From the NCBI GenBank assembly GCA_026014595.1, contig JAOZHY010000046.1, forward strand, positions 1-47,446: DNA of 47,446 nt, written 5' to 3'. This stretch comes from Candidatus Bathyarchaeota archaeon. Its GTDB lineage: Archaea > Thermoproteota > Bathyarchaeia > Bathyarchaeales > Bathycorpusculaceae. The notes below the pieces were generated by a model. The model had not been told where the DNA came from, did no database searches, and worked only from the letters and a program-made list of their open reading frames with translations. Positions 7,303 to 15,924 of this stretch are shown here, in pieces; position 1 is the stretch's first letter; each line of letters begins with the position of its first letter. The translations under genes and the position numbers were made by a program.

Positions 7303-8604
7303 TTATCCGCTTGCTGTGCTGATTTGCGCGACTTCTCCAGTGTCAGCCCAAACGCCGACGATTATGCGGTTAACTCCACCTGGGTAAACCTTGTCAAGGT
7401 AGAGCGTAACATACCAGTATGGAACTAGCGCTAAGCCTCCTGCTCGGGGACTCGGGTGGAACATCACAGAGACAGGCTGCTGCAAGACGGTAAAGTTGGA
7501 TACTTCTTGGCTGTCGGCTATCCACTTGAAGTTAGCTGCGGCGTTTCGTGCAATTTGGACAGCTTGTGCGCTGGAAATGGTAACTTTGGTGGTTTCGACG
7601 GTGAACAGGTACCAGCCGTCAAGTATTTCTTTTAGAACCCCGTTTTCGAAAACGAAGCTCAGGCTTTTGGGTGAAAAATCAACGCCGTTTTCCGTGTACA
7701 GAAGCATGATTCTGACGCTGTCGCCGGATGTTAAGAATACGAGTTTAGTGTGGTTTAAGATTGTTTCATTGTTTTCCGTTCCATTCACAAGTGACATTAA
7801 GGTGCGCATGTCTTCCAGATAGGTGTCTCCCGTGTACGCTTCATACCTTTCAAGGATGTCTCTGGTGGCGGCAACGATGTCTGAGGGCTGAGTCTGGGAG
7901 TATTGCGGTGAACCTTCATCGATGAACAGTTGATACCGGGAGAAATGGCTGTTTCTAAACCTCAGCACCACGTCTATTCTGCTTTCGTTGCTGGTGAGCG
8001 AATACTTCACGAGTTCCTCCACGACGCCACCGAGGTCGGAGCGGTACTCCACCGTATCGCTTAACATTGTTGCTTTATACTTAGTCATGTCAAGTTTAAC
8101 AACGTCTTGAAGTACGTCTAAGACCTTTTCCGTGGGGCTGCTCCAGGTTAACAGTTGCTCGTTCTCTGCTTTCACCTTGTCCAAATCAGCCTGCAGTCGC
8201 GCATGGTCGCTGGACAACTGAGCCACGTAAGCGTACTGAATCATGGATATGCTTGCGAATAGCATGCTGATGATGATTAAGACGGCAAAAATTGTTTTCC
8301 ATCTGGGAGAAAAAGCTGCAAAATGCTTTTTTGGGGCAGTAGGTGCTTCTTCCACGCCTCTCATGGTTGCCACGGAGGCTTCGCCGAAACTGGACAGCTT
8401 GTATTTCCCGTTATCCAGCTTGACCACGAGTTCTCCGAGGTTCTCAAGGTGATACGTCAAATGTGAACTGGAGACTGCGAGTTCTTCCAGCAGTTCAGAG
8501 AACGTCATTGGCTTTTCCGCCAGCATTCGGAGAATTTTTCGCCGCTGCGGGTGCTTCAAAGAACTGAACATGAGTGAGTAGATTTCTTCTTCTGAATTAG
8601 GCAT
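7303..8604 (-). CDS. Membrane-anchored ArsR-type winged-helix regulator
   Basis: The 433-residue protein has an N-terminal winged helix (about 8-85; LKHPQRRKILRMLAEKPMTF, then SSSHLTYHLENLGELV as recognition helix), a single membrane segment (about 103-122; TIFAVLIIISMLFASISMIQ), a short coiled coil rich in heptads (about 128-150), and a ~270-residue outer domain. The C-terminal part (SAQAVQIARNAAANF ... VPYWYVTLYLDKVYPGG) looks like a PepSY-type fold. It could sense an extracellular cue and bind DNA from the membrane; the signal is unknown. The stop TAA is followed in frame by 25 further codons (NNNNSDTETPKKQP-like linker), hinting that the ancestral protein was longer. Confidence 0.75.
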   Translation of the reverse strand: MPNSEEEIYSLMFSSLKHPQRRKILRMLAEKPMTFSELLEELAVSSSHLTYHLENLGELVVKLDNGKYKLSSFGEASVATMRGVEEAPTAPKKHFAAFSPRWKTIFAVLIIISMLFASISMIQYAYVAQLSSDHARLQADLDKVKAENEQLLTWSSPTEKVLDVLQDVVKLDMTKYKATMLSDTVEYRSDLGGVVEELVKYSLTSNESRIDVVLRFRNSHFSRYQLFIDEGSPQYSQTQPSDIVAATRDILERYEAYTGDTYLEDMRTLMSLVNGTENNETILNHTKLVFLTSGDSVRIMLLYTENGVDFSPKSLSFVFENGVLKEILDGWYLFTVETTKVTISSAQAVQIARNAAANFKWIADSQEVSNFTVLQQPVSVMFHPSPRAGGLALVPYWYVTLYLDKVYPGGVNRIIVGVWADTGEVAQISTASG

Positions 8605-8693
8605 AACCCACCACTTAACTTTACTATGCAGGATAGCCCCTTAGAAAACTTTTGTTTTTACGTTGCCCCAAAGATGTTTTCGTGGCTGAGCAG

Positions 8694-8900
8694 TTATGAA
8701 TTGTAACTCTGAATGGGGCGTTTTTTCCTTTTATCCTTGGCATACTCGTAAACCAGCCATGCCGCTGGTATAACTAACCCAACAAGCATGAACAAGGATA
8801 GTGCAGTGTTCCCAGAAACCGCGTTTCCAATCATTGCGAGAACATAGAAGAGGATGAACCATAAGAGAACGCCTTTAGCAACGTCGCCGATGGTGGTCAT
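8694..8900 (-). CDS. Small two-helix membrane protein
   Basis: The 68 residues start MTTIGDVAKGV and contain two hydrophobic segments (about 9-28 and 33-52) followed by a basic tail (YAKDKRKKRP). The positive-inside pattern suggests both ends in the cytoplasm. No family is recognised. It lies 89 bases upstream of the membrane-anchored regulator on the same strand, so co-expression or a regulatory partnership is possible but unproven. A weak ribosome-like TTAGGA precedes the ATG. Confidence 0.5.
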   Translation of the reverse strand: MTTIGDVAKGVLLWFILFYVLAMIGNAVSGNTALSLFMLVGLVIPAAWLVYEYAKDKRKKRPIQSYNS

Positions 8901-9059
8901 GGTCCTAAATCTCTTCTAAGGCACTTTTAGCACTTACGTAGTCGGAATCAAAATTATCAGTAATTTGGTCGTTTCGTTTTCAGAATTGTATGCTGTTTTT
9001 GAAATGGTTTATATGCTATGCCCGTTTCTTATTCAGTAAGATTACAAAGGTGGAAAGTT

Positions 9060-9344
9060 TTGACGGAGCTTGAAGAAAAAGTCCGCGAAGAAGTAGGCAA
9101 AGTCCTAGACCCTGAAACAGGCATGAGCTTCGCTGAAATGCAGATGATAACGAACGTGAAGGAAGAAGAACCAGGCGTAGTCAGGGTGGAATTCATCCCC
9201 ACGAGCCCCTTTTGCCCAATCGCATTCAAACTGGCAGCTGACATAAGAGACGCCGCAAAGAAGGTGCCGGGAGTCAAGAAGGCTCTGGTTTACTGCCGCG
9301 GACATGCGATGGAACAGCAGATTAATGAGATGACAAACAAATAA
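9060..9344 (+). CDS. MIP18/DUF59 family Fe-S assembly factor (SufT-like)
   Basis: The protein carries the MIP18 pattern: EEVGKVLDPETGMSFAEMQMITNV, VVRVEFIPTSPFCPIAFKLAADIRDAAKKVPGVKKALVYCRGH. The conserved SPFCP Cys is typical of the family, which helps mature iron-sulfur proteins. An ATG at 9018 is in frame, but it sits just after a TATA box (GTTTATATG, 9007-9015) and would precede the transcription start. TTG at 9060 is preferred because the ribosome site AAAGGTGG (9046-9053) lies 6 bases before it; the product is then 94 residues, the usual family length. It stands alone, convergent with the ABC genes. Confidence 0.85.
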   Translation: MTELEEKVREEVGKVLDPETGMSFAEMQMITNVKEEEPGVVRVEFIPTSPFCPIAFKLAADIRDAAKKVPGVKKALVYCRGHAMEQQINEMTNK

Positions 9345-9437
9345 GTCATGAAGCAAGTTTCATCCACTTTCTCCTTTTGGCTATTAGAAGAACTTGCGTT
9401 TAAACCATTTTTCTCTGAATCTTTGCGTGTGAGGAGG

Positions 9438-10211
9438 CTATTTCATTCTGCTGAACGCCCAGGTTCCGATAATTATCATGGCGACATCGAAAGCGCCCAC
9501 GATAGCGATGTCCACGAATAAGGGCTGAACTTGGAAAGGTTGCCAGGCCGCGCCCAAGATTACGTTTCGTAAAGCGTCCACGCCATAGGTCAGCGGGTTC
9601 GCTTTTGAGATGTCCTGCATCCAGCTTGGAAGGCTTTGAATTTGGAATAGCGCGCCGCTTAGGAAGAACAACGGCAGGTTGATGAAGCTCTGTATTGCGC
9701 CGAAGCTTTCCAGACTTCCCATGAAACTCGCTATGGTTAAACCTATGCTAACTAAGCCGAAGGTGATTAGTAGCATGATTGGCAGGGAGACGAGAAAGGT
9801 CATTGGGTCAATGTTTATTCCCAAGGCTAAACCTAGGACTATTACGATTATTCCTTGAATCAATGCGTCAGTGCTGTCGCCAATCATCTTGCCGAGGAAA
9901 ATGGAGACACGCGAAATAGGAGCCACCAGTATTTCTTTCATGAAACCGAATTCTTTGTCCCAGATGACTGAGATGCCCATGAACATGGACGTGAACAAGA
10001 GCGTTTGCCCGATTATGCCTGGAAAAATCAGCTGCTGATAAGTCAACCCTGGAATGGGTATAGCGCCTCGCAAACTGGCGCCGATGCCGACCCCGAATAT
10101 GACCAGCCAAAGCAAAGGCTGGAAGAAACTGCTGACTATTCTAACCCTGTCACGTAAATAACGTTTGACTTCGCGTAGCCAAAGAGTGTAGAGTCCTCTA
10201 AGCTCGCTCAC
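9438..10211 (-). CDS. ABC-2 type transporter permease (DrrB-like)
   Basis: The 257 residues have six predicted membrane segments in the ABC-2 arrangement, with the N-terminal amphipathic stretch LYTLWLREVKRYLRDRVRI and the loop WDKEFGFMKEILVAPISRVSIFLGK (about 83-107) that marks DrrB/NodJ-type drug and lipid exporters. ANPLTYGVDALRNVILG lies near the C-terminus, as in the family. It overlaps the upstream ATPase gene by four bases (10208-10211), so the two form one export system for a hydrophobic compound or polysaccharide. The substrate is not deducible. Confidence 0.88.
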   Translation of the reverse strand: MSELRGLYTLWLREVKRYLRDRVRIVSSFFQPLLWLVIFGVGIGASLRGAIPIPGLTYQQLIFPGIIGQTLLFTSMFMGISVIWDKEFGFMKEILVAPISRVSIFLGKMIGDSTDALIQGIIVIVLGLALGINIDPMTFLVSLPIMLLITFGLVSIGLTIASFMGSLESFGAIQSFINLPLFFLSGALFQIQSLPSWMQDISKANPLTYGVDALRNVILGAAWQPFQVQPLFVDIAIVGAFDVAMIIIGTWAFSRMK

Positions 10212-11197
10212 CTTATCTTCCTCCTCTGTATTGCTGCTATACCGTGGGGTTCTCTGCCGCTGTCCGCGCGTATCGTCCTGCCTGTATAGTGCAAGAAGAC
10301 ATCTTCCAAGTTTGGCTCCCGCAGTGATATTGACTCGATGAAAATATCGTTCTGCGTCGCCGCCTCCACTATTCTTGGCAGCATACTTTTTCCATTCTTC
10401 ACCGTGACTTCAACAGTGCCGTTGACTACATGCGCCCCTGGTAGCCCCATTTTTTCAGTGAGCAATGACATAACCCCCTCGGCATTATTCGCTTTGATAA
10501 TAATGACGTCGCCTTCAAGCGTTTCTTTCAGCTTATCTGAAGTGCCAAGCGCGATGATTTTCCCGTAATCCATTATGGCTATGCGGTCAGAAAGCTTATC
10601 TGCCTCATCCATATAATGCGTCGTCAACACCACAGTTATGTCGTGGGCTTTTTTCAATTCGCGGATGTATTTCCACACGTGATCTCTGGTTTGCGGGTCA
10701 AGCCCCACTGTCGGCTCATCTAAAAACAGCACTTTGGGATAATGGATGAGGCCACGTGCAAGTTCTAACCTGCGCCTCATCCCACCCGAATAAGTCCTCA
10801 TAAGATCGTCTGCCCGGTCTTCCAGCTCAACCAGCTTCAGGATGCTGTCGATACGGTTTTTCTGCTCGCTTGCTGGAACGCCGTAAAGATTCGCGTGCAT
10901 GTAGAGATTCTCTCGTGCGGTCAGTCTGTCGTCGATGCTTGGGTCTTGAAAAACTATGCCTATAGACTTTCGCACCTGCATAGGTTCTTTGACGATGTCG
11001 AAACCATTGATTTTCGCGGTGCCTGAAGTTGGCTTTAAAATTGTGCAAAGCATGGAAATGGTCGTGGTTTTGCCTGCGCCGTTGGGTCCAAGCAAAGCGA
11101 AAATTTCGCCGGTCTCGACGCTGATGTCAAGTTTGTCAACTGCTGTGAGCCCGTTGAATGACTTGGTAAGTTTAAAAGTCTCGATAACGTTGGCCAT
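10208..11197 (-). CDS. ABC transporter ATPase (DrrA-like)
   Basis: The 329-residue protein has a Walker A motif (LGPNGAGKTTT, about 36-46), Q-loop (IVFQDPSID), signature (YSGGMRRRLELARG), Walker B (VLFLDEPTVGLDP) and H-loop (TTHYMDEAD). The C-terminal ~100 residues match the DrrA-type extension (EPNLEDVFLHYTGRTIR), after which a basic tail follows. It pairs with the overlapping permease gene. A TATA-like AAGTTTAAATC lies at 11244-11234 and a perfect palindrome at 11204-11219 lies between it and the ATG, so repression at the start site is likely. The divergent neighbour is a second ABC-2 system. Confidence 0.92.
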   Translation of the reverse strand: MANVIETFKLTKSFNGLTAVDKLDISVETGEIFALLGPNGAGKTTTISMLCTILKPTSGTAKINGFDIVKEPMQVRKSIGIVFQDPSIDDRLTARENLYMHANLYGVPASEQKNRIDSILKLVELEDRADDLMRTYSGGMRRRLELARGLIHYPKVLFLDEPTVGLDPQTRDHVWKYIRELKKAHDITVVLTTHYMDEADKLSDRIAIMDYGKIIALGTSDKLKETLEGDVIIIKANNAEGVMSLLTEKMGLPGAHVVNGTVEVTVKNGKSMLPRIVEAATQNDIFIESISLREPNLEDVFLHYTGRTIRADSGREPHGIAAIQRRKIR

Positions 11198-11203
11198 TGA
11201 TTT

Positions 11204-11219
11204 TCAGCTTGATAGCTGA
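11204..11219. promoter_or_regulatory. Palindrome at the start of the DrrA-like gene
   Basis: TCAGCTTGATAGCTGA is a perfect 6-bp inverted repeat with a 4-base centre. It lies about 25 bases below the minus-strand TATA-like box (11244-11234) and 7 bases above the ATG at 11197, which places it over the expected transcription start. An operator for a dimeric repressor is the simplest reading; a small hairpin in the leader is the alternative. Confidence 0.4.
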
Positions 11220-11352
11220 GGTGCAGATGCCCCGATTTAAACTTATTTGGCTAATAACCTCTCATTGCGTTTCGCTTTAACTGACCGCTATGTGTGCAGG
11301 CGCGCTAGGCTTAAATATCGTCTTCCTCTCTATTGCAGAGGAGCTGTTGACA

Positions 11353-12126
11353 ATGTTAGGTGCCGTTGCTGTTGAACTGAAAGGCGTCGTAAAACGTTAC
11401 CACGAAATCTTAGCGGTTAACCAGCTAGACTTAACTATAAACACGGGAGAAATCTTCGGTCTCCTTGGACCAAACGGCTCCGGAAAATCCACTACTCTGA
11501 AAATGCTCATGGGCTTAGTTACGCCAGACTCAGGCTCAATCACCGTGTTAGGCAAAGATGTTCAAAAAGACCCTGTAGCCGTGAAGAAGCTGGTGGGCTA
11601 CGTCCCTGAATCTCCACGCCTCTACGAGTTTCTGACAGGCATCGAGTACTTGGATTTCATCGGCGACATCTACGGCATGCAAACAGAAGAGAAGAAAAGC
11701 AGAATTACGGAGTATCTGAAGGCGTTTCAGCTTGAAGGCAGAGAAGGCGACATGATAACCAGCTACTCAGACGGCATGAAACAGAAAATCGCCCTGATCT
11801 CAGCCTTTCTACACCGCCCCAAACTCCTAATTCTGGATGAGCCGCTGAGCGCTTTGGATCCGAGGTCCGCGAGGATTGTCAAGGATTTCCTGCAGGAACT
11901 GAAGGCTCAGGGTGTAACCGCCATAATGTCCACGCATGTGTTGGAGATAGCCCAAGCGATATGTGACCGCATTGGCATCATGTATCAAGGGAAACTGTTG
12001 GCTTTGGGCAACATGAAGGAGCTCCGGCAAATGTCGAAGCTGCCAGATTCAGGTCTTGAGGATATTTTCTTGAAGCTCACGGGTACAGGCGACACGAGAG
12101 CCATCGTTGAGGAACTCTTGAAATGA
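11353..12126 (+). CDS. ABC transporter ATPase (ABC-2 export system)
   Basis: Walker A (LGPNGSGKSTT), Q-loop, signature (YSDGMKQKIALISAF, a variant with D in place of the second G), Walker B (LLILDEPLSALDP) and H-loop (STHVLEIA) are all present over 257 residues. The frame is open upstream to 11290, but ATG 11353 is chosen: GAGGAG (11338-11343) lies 9 bases before it and the TATA-like TTAAATATC (11311-11319) places transcription start near 11337. The stop overlaps the next start (ATGA, 12123-12126), coupling it to the large permease. It is divergent from the DrrAB-like pair. Confidence 0.9.
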   Translation: MLGAVAVELKGVVKRYHEILAVNQLDLTINTGEIFGLLGPNGSGKSTTLKMLMGLVTPDSGSITVLGKDVQKDPVAVKKLVGYVPESPRLYEFLTGIEYLDFIGDIYGMQTEEKKSRITEYLKAFQLEGREGDMITSYSDGMKQKIALISAFLHRPKLLILDEPLSALDPRSARIVKDFLQELKAQGVTAIMSTHVLEIAQAICDRIGIMYQGKLLALGNMKELRQMSKLPDSGLEDIFLKLTGTGDTRAIVEELLK

Positions 12127-13820
12127 ACTGGAAGAACGTGCTCAGCCTGATGCAGGTTGACCGGAAATCCGGCAGGCTCATCAGAGGGCAGAAAGTCACG
12201 CGGTATCACGAGAACCGTTTTCTCGCTTACTGGCCTTACTGGGTTGCCTTAGCCATCGGCGTGGCTGTCGGCTTGCTTGCAAGGTTGGCATACAACTCCT
12301 TCGCCGCGACTGACCCAAGCAGTGTAGGCAGCTTCAGGGATGGAGCGCTGAGTGTGTTCGCCTCGTTGCCCACTCTGGTTGTAATCTACAGCTTTATTTT
12401 CACGCTTTTGCAGCAGGTTCAGCGGAGCGGTGTTAGGGCGGCGTCTCAGGTGCCGTATTGGCTGCCTGTTACTTGGCAGGAACACACTTTAGCTTCTATA
12501 CTAGCGAGCCTTTTTGGGCTTCCGCTCGCTTCAGTGGTGCTCATCGCCGCAGCGCTTGTCGTGTTTTCGCCATTCATCGGTCTGGTCGTCCCTGCTGTGG
12601 CAGCTTCTCTTGCAGTTTTCGCCGCTGCCTTTATGGCGAGCGCCACAACCGAGGTCTTTCGGATACTGCAGGTGCGGTTTATCGGGGCAGTTTACAAGTC
12701 CACAGGACGAGCGGCGGTGTGGGTTCGATTCGTTGGGTCGCTGCTGCTCTTCCTTGTCTTCTATATTATTTACTTCTACGTTATCTACGGCGCAGGTGCC
12801 GTCAACTTCATCCAAACAGTCGCATCAGTTCAGAGTGCGGCATGGTTTGTTCCCTTCGTGTGGCTGGGCTTGGCTCTCCTTTATTCTTTCACAAGCGGTG
12901 AACTGCTTGTCGGACTCGTTTTTATGGTTGTCTCCATCCTGTTCATCGTTGGCTTGTTTCTGCTTGCCACCTCGCTGAATAGGCGATTCGGACTTTACGA
13001 GCCACCAGCCATAACGGTTTCCCGCGGAGTTTACGCTCCCAAAACTGGCATGTTAGGCAGGCTTGGCTTCTCCTCAACTGAGGCAGCGTTGATTAGAAAA
13101 GATTTGAAGGCTTTCACACGCCGACGGGAGTTAATGACCATCTTCATATTTCCCATCATAATCATTCTGGTGCCGCTTATACAGACCCTTGGAACGACAG
13201 GGCAGGCTCCGCCCATAGAAGCCTCTGCGTATTTAACTGCCTTCACGTTTCTCTTTCCCGCCGCCATCATGGCGATAATGTTGGGCAACTTCATGATAGG
13301 TGAAGAAGGTCAGGCGGTCTGGAGAATTTATGCCTCTCCGATTTCAGCGCGGAGTCTGGTGAAGAGCAAATACTTCTTCATCGTGTTGTTCTCGCTTATC
13401 ATCTTGGCAATCACAGGCGCCGTTGGAACCATTATATATCAACCGTCGCTGCGATCCATCATCATTTCCTCGTTAGAGGGCGTTTTCATAGTTTTTGCCT
13501 TAGGCGCGCTTTCGCTGTCAAACGGCATAGGAGGCGCCGACTTCACCGAGACACCCCGACCCAGAATGATTCGACAGTCCACCAGCCTAATCAACTTAAT
13601 CGCGTGCCTCGTGGCTGGCGTCGCTATTCTGGCACCTTTCATTCCCTACATGCTATCGTCCACGCTTTCCACCTTCATGCCTAGTCTAAGCATACCTGTT
13701 TTTCTGGATCCTTACACGGCAACCGCCATAAGCGCAGTAATCGCCATCGTCTTAACGGTGATTTTCTACCGAGTTTCCCTTAATAGCGCGAGAGAACTCC
13801 TGAGAAAGGCGGAAATCTAA
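12123..13820 (+). CDS. Large multi-span ABC-2 permease
   Basis: The 565 residues contain about 12 hydrophobic segments in two blocks separated by a polar region around 285-330 (PPAITVSRGVYAPKTGML ... EAALIRKDLKAFTRRRELM). The second block begins with the polar-helix entry typical of ABC-2 permeases (LIRKDLKAFTRRREL) and shows IGEEGQAVWRIYASPISARSLVKSKYFF, the coupling-helix region. The fused two-half architecture, twice the length of DrrB, fits a single-chain permease dimer working with the upstream ATPase. The substrate is unknown. Nothing in the sequence suggests truncation. Confidence 0.8.
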   Translation: MNWKNVLSLMQVDRKSGRLIRGQKVTRYHENRFLAYWPYWVALAIGVAVGLLARLAYNSFAATDPSSVGSFRDGALSVFASLPTLVVIYSFIFTLLQQVQRSGVRAASQVPYWLPVTWQEHTLASILASLFGLPLASVVLIAAALVVFSPFIGLVVPAVAASLAVFAAAFMASATTEVFRILQVRFIGAVYKSTGRAAVWVRFVGSLLLFLVFYIIYFYVIYGAGAVNFIQTVASVQSAAWFVPFVWLGLALLYSFTSGELLVGLVFMVVSILFIVGLFLLATSLNRRFGLYEPPAITVSRGVYAPKTGMLGRLGFSSTEAALIRKDLKAFTRRRELMTIFIFPIIIILVPLIQTLGTTGQAPPIEASAYLTAFTFLFPAAIMAIMLGNFMIGEEGQAVWRIYASPISARSLVKSKYFFIVLFSLIILAITGAVGTIIYQPSLRSIIISSLEGVFIVFALGALSLSNGIGGADFTETPRPRMIRQSTSLINLIACLVAGVAILAPFIPYMLSSTLSTFMPSLSIPVFLDPYTATAISAVIAIVLTVIFYRVSLNSARELLRKAEI

Positions 13821-13902
13821 TTTTCCCGTAGCGTCTAGATAGACTCAGGTTGCAGAGCAAGTTCTGCTTCCTTCGGACTTTTAAATAAAAAGCTGGCGTT
13901 TT

Positions 13903-14697
13903 TCAACGCTGCAAGAGTCGGCGTTTTCGCGTTTTGGCGCGCTTTTTGAGGGCAATTACGGTCACTATTATTGCCACTGCCACTATAGAAACTGCCGCTG
14001 CGAGGAGTTCTATGGGGAAGGCTGAGGCGGAGGTGGATGCAGTGAAAGCGTTTGTGTCTGTGATTATCCATATTATAGTTTGAGTGTATGCTGGGTTAGT
14101 GTATATTTGTACGTCGTGCAGCTCAACGAGCATTCCTGTCTGCTTGTCAAACTGCACAGTCATGTAATCAGTGTATGTGCGGTTGGAGTTATCGGTGCTG
14201 GCGAATTGGCCATTTATAACAAGTTTGTTTGTCTCTCTTTGGTTGCCTCCATAACTATTGGTTTGAGAACTATTAACGGTTACCTGGTCTGGACCTATAG
14301 GATGAATCCTGTCGCCTGTGTTGAGGTTCCCAGCGAAAATAGCCCAGAAGCTCGAGTTTCCGCTGTATATTCCTGTCGAGAGATCTATCTTCGTATAGCC
14401 ATCGATTTCGGTTCCGTTTAAGAACCGCCACACCGTGTTCATAGTGACCTCTGACCCAGAGACATCTGTTATTTCAACCTTGAAATAATCGGTCATGTTC
14501 ATTTGCCGAATATTTTCTGACATGGTTGCGTTCGGGTCACTTGAGCTCCACAACGCCTTCACGTTGTAAGTGAAGGTGTCGCCCTTACGGACGCCGGGAG
14601 ATACTGTTTGAGGTTGAGCTAGCGCTGTTGCAGTCATCATGAAGCATAAAACTGTTAAGAGTATGGTTGCTGCTGCTATTTTCTTGATCATGTGCAT
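13903..14697 (-). CDS. Secreted, membrane-anchored surface protein of unknown function
   Basis: The 264-residue protein starts with a basic-hydrophobic signal peptide (MHMIKKIAAATILLTVLCFMMTATALAQ, cleavage near 28), continues with a ~190-residue outer domain rich in Asn, Thr and Ser with several N-glycosylation sequons, and ends with one membrane helix (about 230-250) followed by a basic tail (KKRAKTRKRR). The segment VRKGDTFTYNVKALW recalls a family of archaeal exported beta-sandwich proteins, but no function is assigned. A TATA-like GTTTTTATAGT lies nearby, but in plus orientation (about 14719-14729). Its neighbour at 14888 is also exported. Confidence 0.75.
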   Translation of the reverse strand: MHMIKKIAAATILLTVLCFMMTATALAQPQTVSPGVRKGDTFTYNVKALWSSSDPNATMSENIRQMNMTDYFKVEITDVSGSEVTMNTVWRFLNGTEIDGYTKIDLSTGIYSGNSSFWAIFAGNLNTGDRIHPIGPDQVTVNSSQTNSYGGNQRETNKLVINGQFASTDNSNRTYTDYMTVQFDKQTGMLVELHDVQIYTNPAYTQTIIWIITDTNAFTASTSASAFPIELLAAAVSIVAVAIIVTVIALKKRAKTRKRRLLQR

Positions 14698-14887
14698 AGG
14701 TGCAGTAATCGCCCCACTTGGTTTTTATAGTTTGTGGAAAATCAACTTGGATGCCTCGTTGTCGTGTTAGATGCTGGTTCGAGAAGTGACGCTGTTTCTT
14801 TTAGCCAAGAAAGGGCCGTTGCTTGCGTGGCTTGCTTTGCGGCGTCCAAAAGCCTTTTGTATGTTTTTGGGTTAAGTAATAAGTGGG

Positions 14888-15841
14888 ATGGCAACCTTGC
14901 GTGGGCTCGTCATTTTCCTGATAGTCGTTGTCGTTCTCGTTGTTTGCATCGCGCCTTTCACGCTTTGGGGGCAGATTCAAAATTTTCTCTCTCAGGCTAA
15001 CGAAAGGCTTACTCCCAAAGACTCCCAGCAGGAGACAGCAAAGCCACGGTTAGCCGTTAACGTTGAGGAGAATAGCAGTTATTGGGATATAACTGCTGAA
15101 GACCTACGTGTGTTAGTCAGCGAATTAGCTTTTTCGGTTTCAAACTTGGGCAATGCTTCCGCTAAAAACGTCAAAATCAACACCATAATAGATGGGAAAA
15201 CTGTCAGCACCGAATCTGTAGCGCTTCTGCAGCCTTCTGAAGTGTACACAAGCTCAGTCACCGTGAATGTGGTTTATAACTCAGCGATGATGGTTACAGT
15301 AGACGCGACATGCAGTGCATCTTCTGCTTCCAAGACCGTTATAGTGAACGCGAATCTCACGCGGTTTTTCGATGAAAATCTGTGCCGCTCCTTCATAACC
15401 CCTCAAGACCCAAACGTGATTGCGTTGAAGAATAAGATTTTGCAGGATAAGCTTCCCGTGGCTCCTGACTGGATGGCGATGCGCGATTGGGTTGGAAACA
15501 ACATAAAATACAAAACCGATTCAGAGATCCATGGCGTAGCGGAGTTCTGGCAGTTCCCAAACGAAACCCTACAGCTTAAGACAGGGGACTGCGAAGACTT
15601 CTCGATACTGCTGTGCTCGTTGCTCCGAGCCGACGGATGGGCACCTGACAAAGCCTACGTCATAGTGGGCGAACAGAACAACCAGTACCACGCGTGGGTT
15701 AGGGTAATCTGGAACGACATAAAGTATAATATTGAACCGCAGGGAAACGGTTTCGCCATCGCACTGGGCGATGTTCTGAGCTTGTCAGGTTACACAGCAA
15801 AATACTACTTTAACGACGTGAACTTCGGAGCCTTCCAATAA
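14888..15841 (+). CDS. Membrane-anchored transglutaminase-like cysteine protein
   Basis: A 317-residue protein with an N-terminal membrane segment (about 5-25), an Ig/CARDB-like beta domain (about 60-165; LAFSVSNLGNASAKNVKINTII), and a transglutaminase-like domain (about 185-300). The catalytic triad is visible: Cys in LKTGDCEDFSILLCSL, His in YHAWVRVIW and an acidic residue in NIEPQ, where Glu takes the place of the usual Asp. Such archaeal proteins may act as cell-surface peptidases or cross-linking enzymes. The active domain would lie outside the cell. ATG 14888 is the first start that gives the hydrophobic anchor; no clear ribosome site is seen. Confidence 0.8.
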   Translation: MATLRGLVIFLIVVVVLVVCIAPFTLWGQIQNFLSQANERLTPKDSQQETAKPRLAVNVEENSSYWDITAEDLRVLVSELAFSVSNLGNASAKNVKINTIIDGKTVSTESVALLQPSEVYTSSVTVNVVYNSAMMVTVDATCSASSASKTVIVNANLTRFFDENLCRSFITPQDPNVIALKNKILQDKLPVAPDWMAMRDWVGNNIKYKTDSEIHGVAEFWQFPNETLQLKTGDCEDFSILLCSLLRADGWAPDKAYVIVGEQNNQYHAWVRVIWNDIKYNIEPQGNGFAIALGDVLSLSGYTAKYYFNDVNFGAFQ

Positions 15842-15924
15842 CACAACCACTTATCCCTTATCTTCCTAACATAATTCTTAATTATGTCTGTTTGGTAGAA
15901 GCTATCCTGATTTGAGGAATAACC
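15842..15924 (+). promoter_or_regulatory. ilvC promoter with palindrome over the TATA region
   Basis: ACATAATTCTTAATTATGT (15869-15887) is a perfect 8-bp inverted repeat with a 3-base centre. It contains the only TATA-like sequence (CTTAATTATG) at a suitable distance, about 40 bases before the ATG at 15925. A protein bound there would exclude TBP. An Lrp-type regulator responding to branched-chain amino acids is a plausible but unproven partner. TGAGGAA (15912-15918) serves as ribosome site. Confidence 0.5.

Noticed and set aside
7100-7387. 95-codon plus-strand frame in the spacer
   Set aside because: It runs into the antisense of the membrane regulator, has no ribosome site and no recognisable domain.
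9018-9059. ATG 9018 as start of the MIP18-like gene
   Set aside because: It is adjacent to the TATA box and upstream of the predicted transcription start; TTG 9060 has a strong ribosome site.
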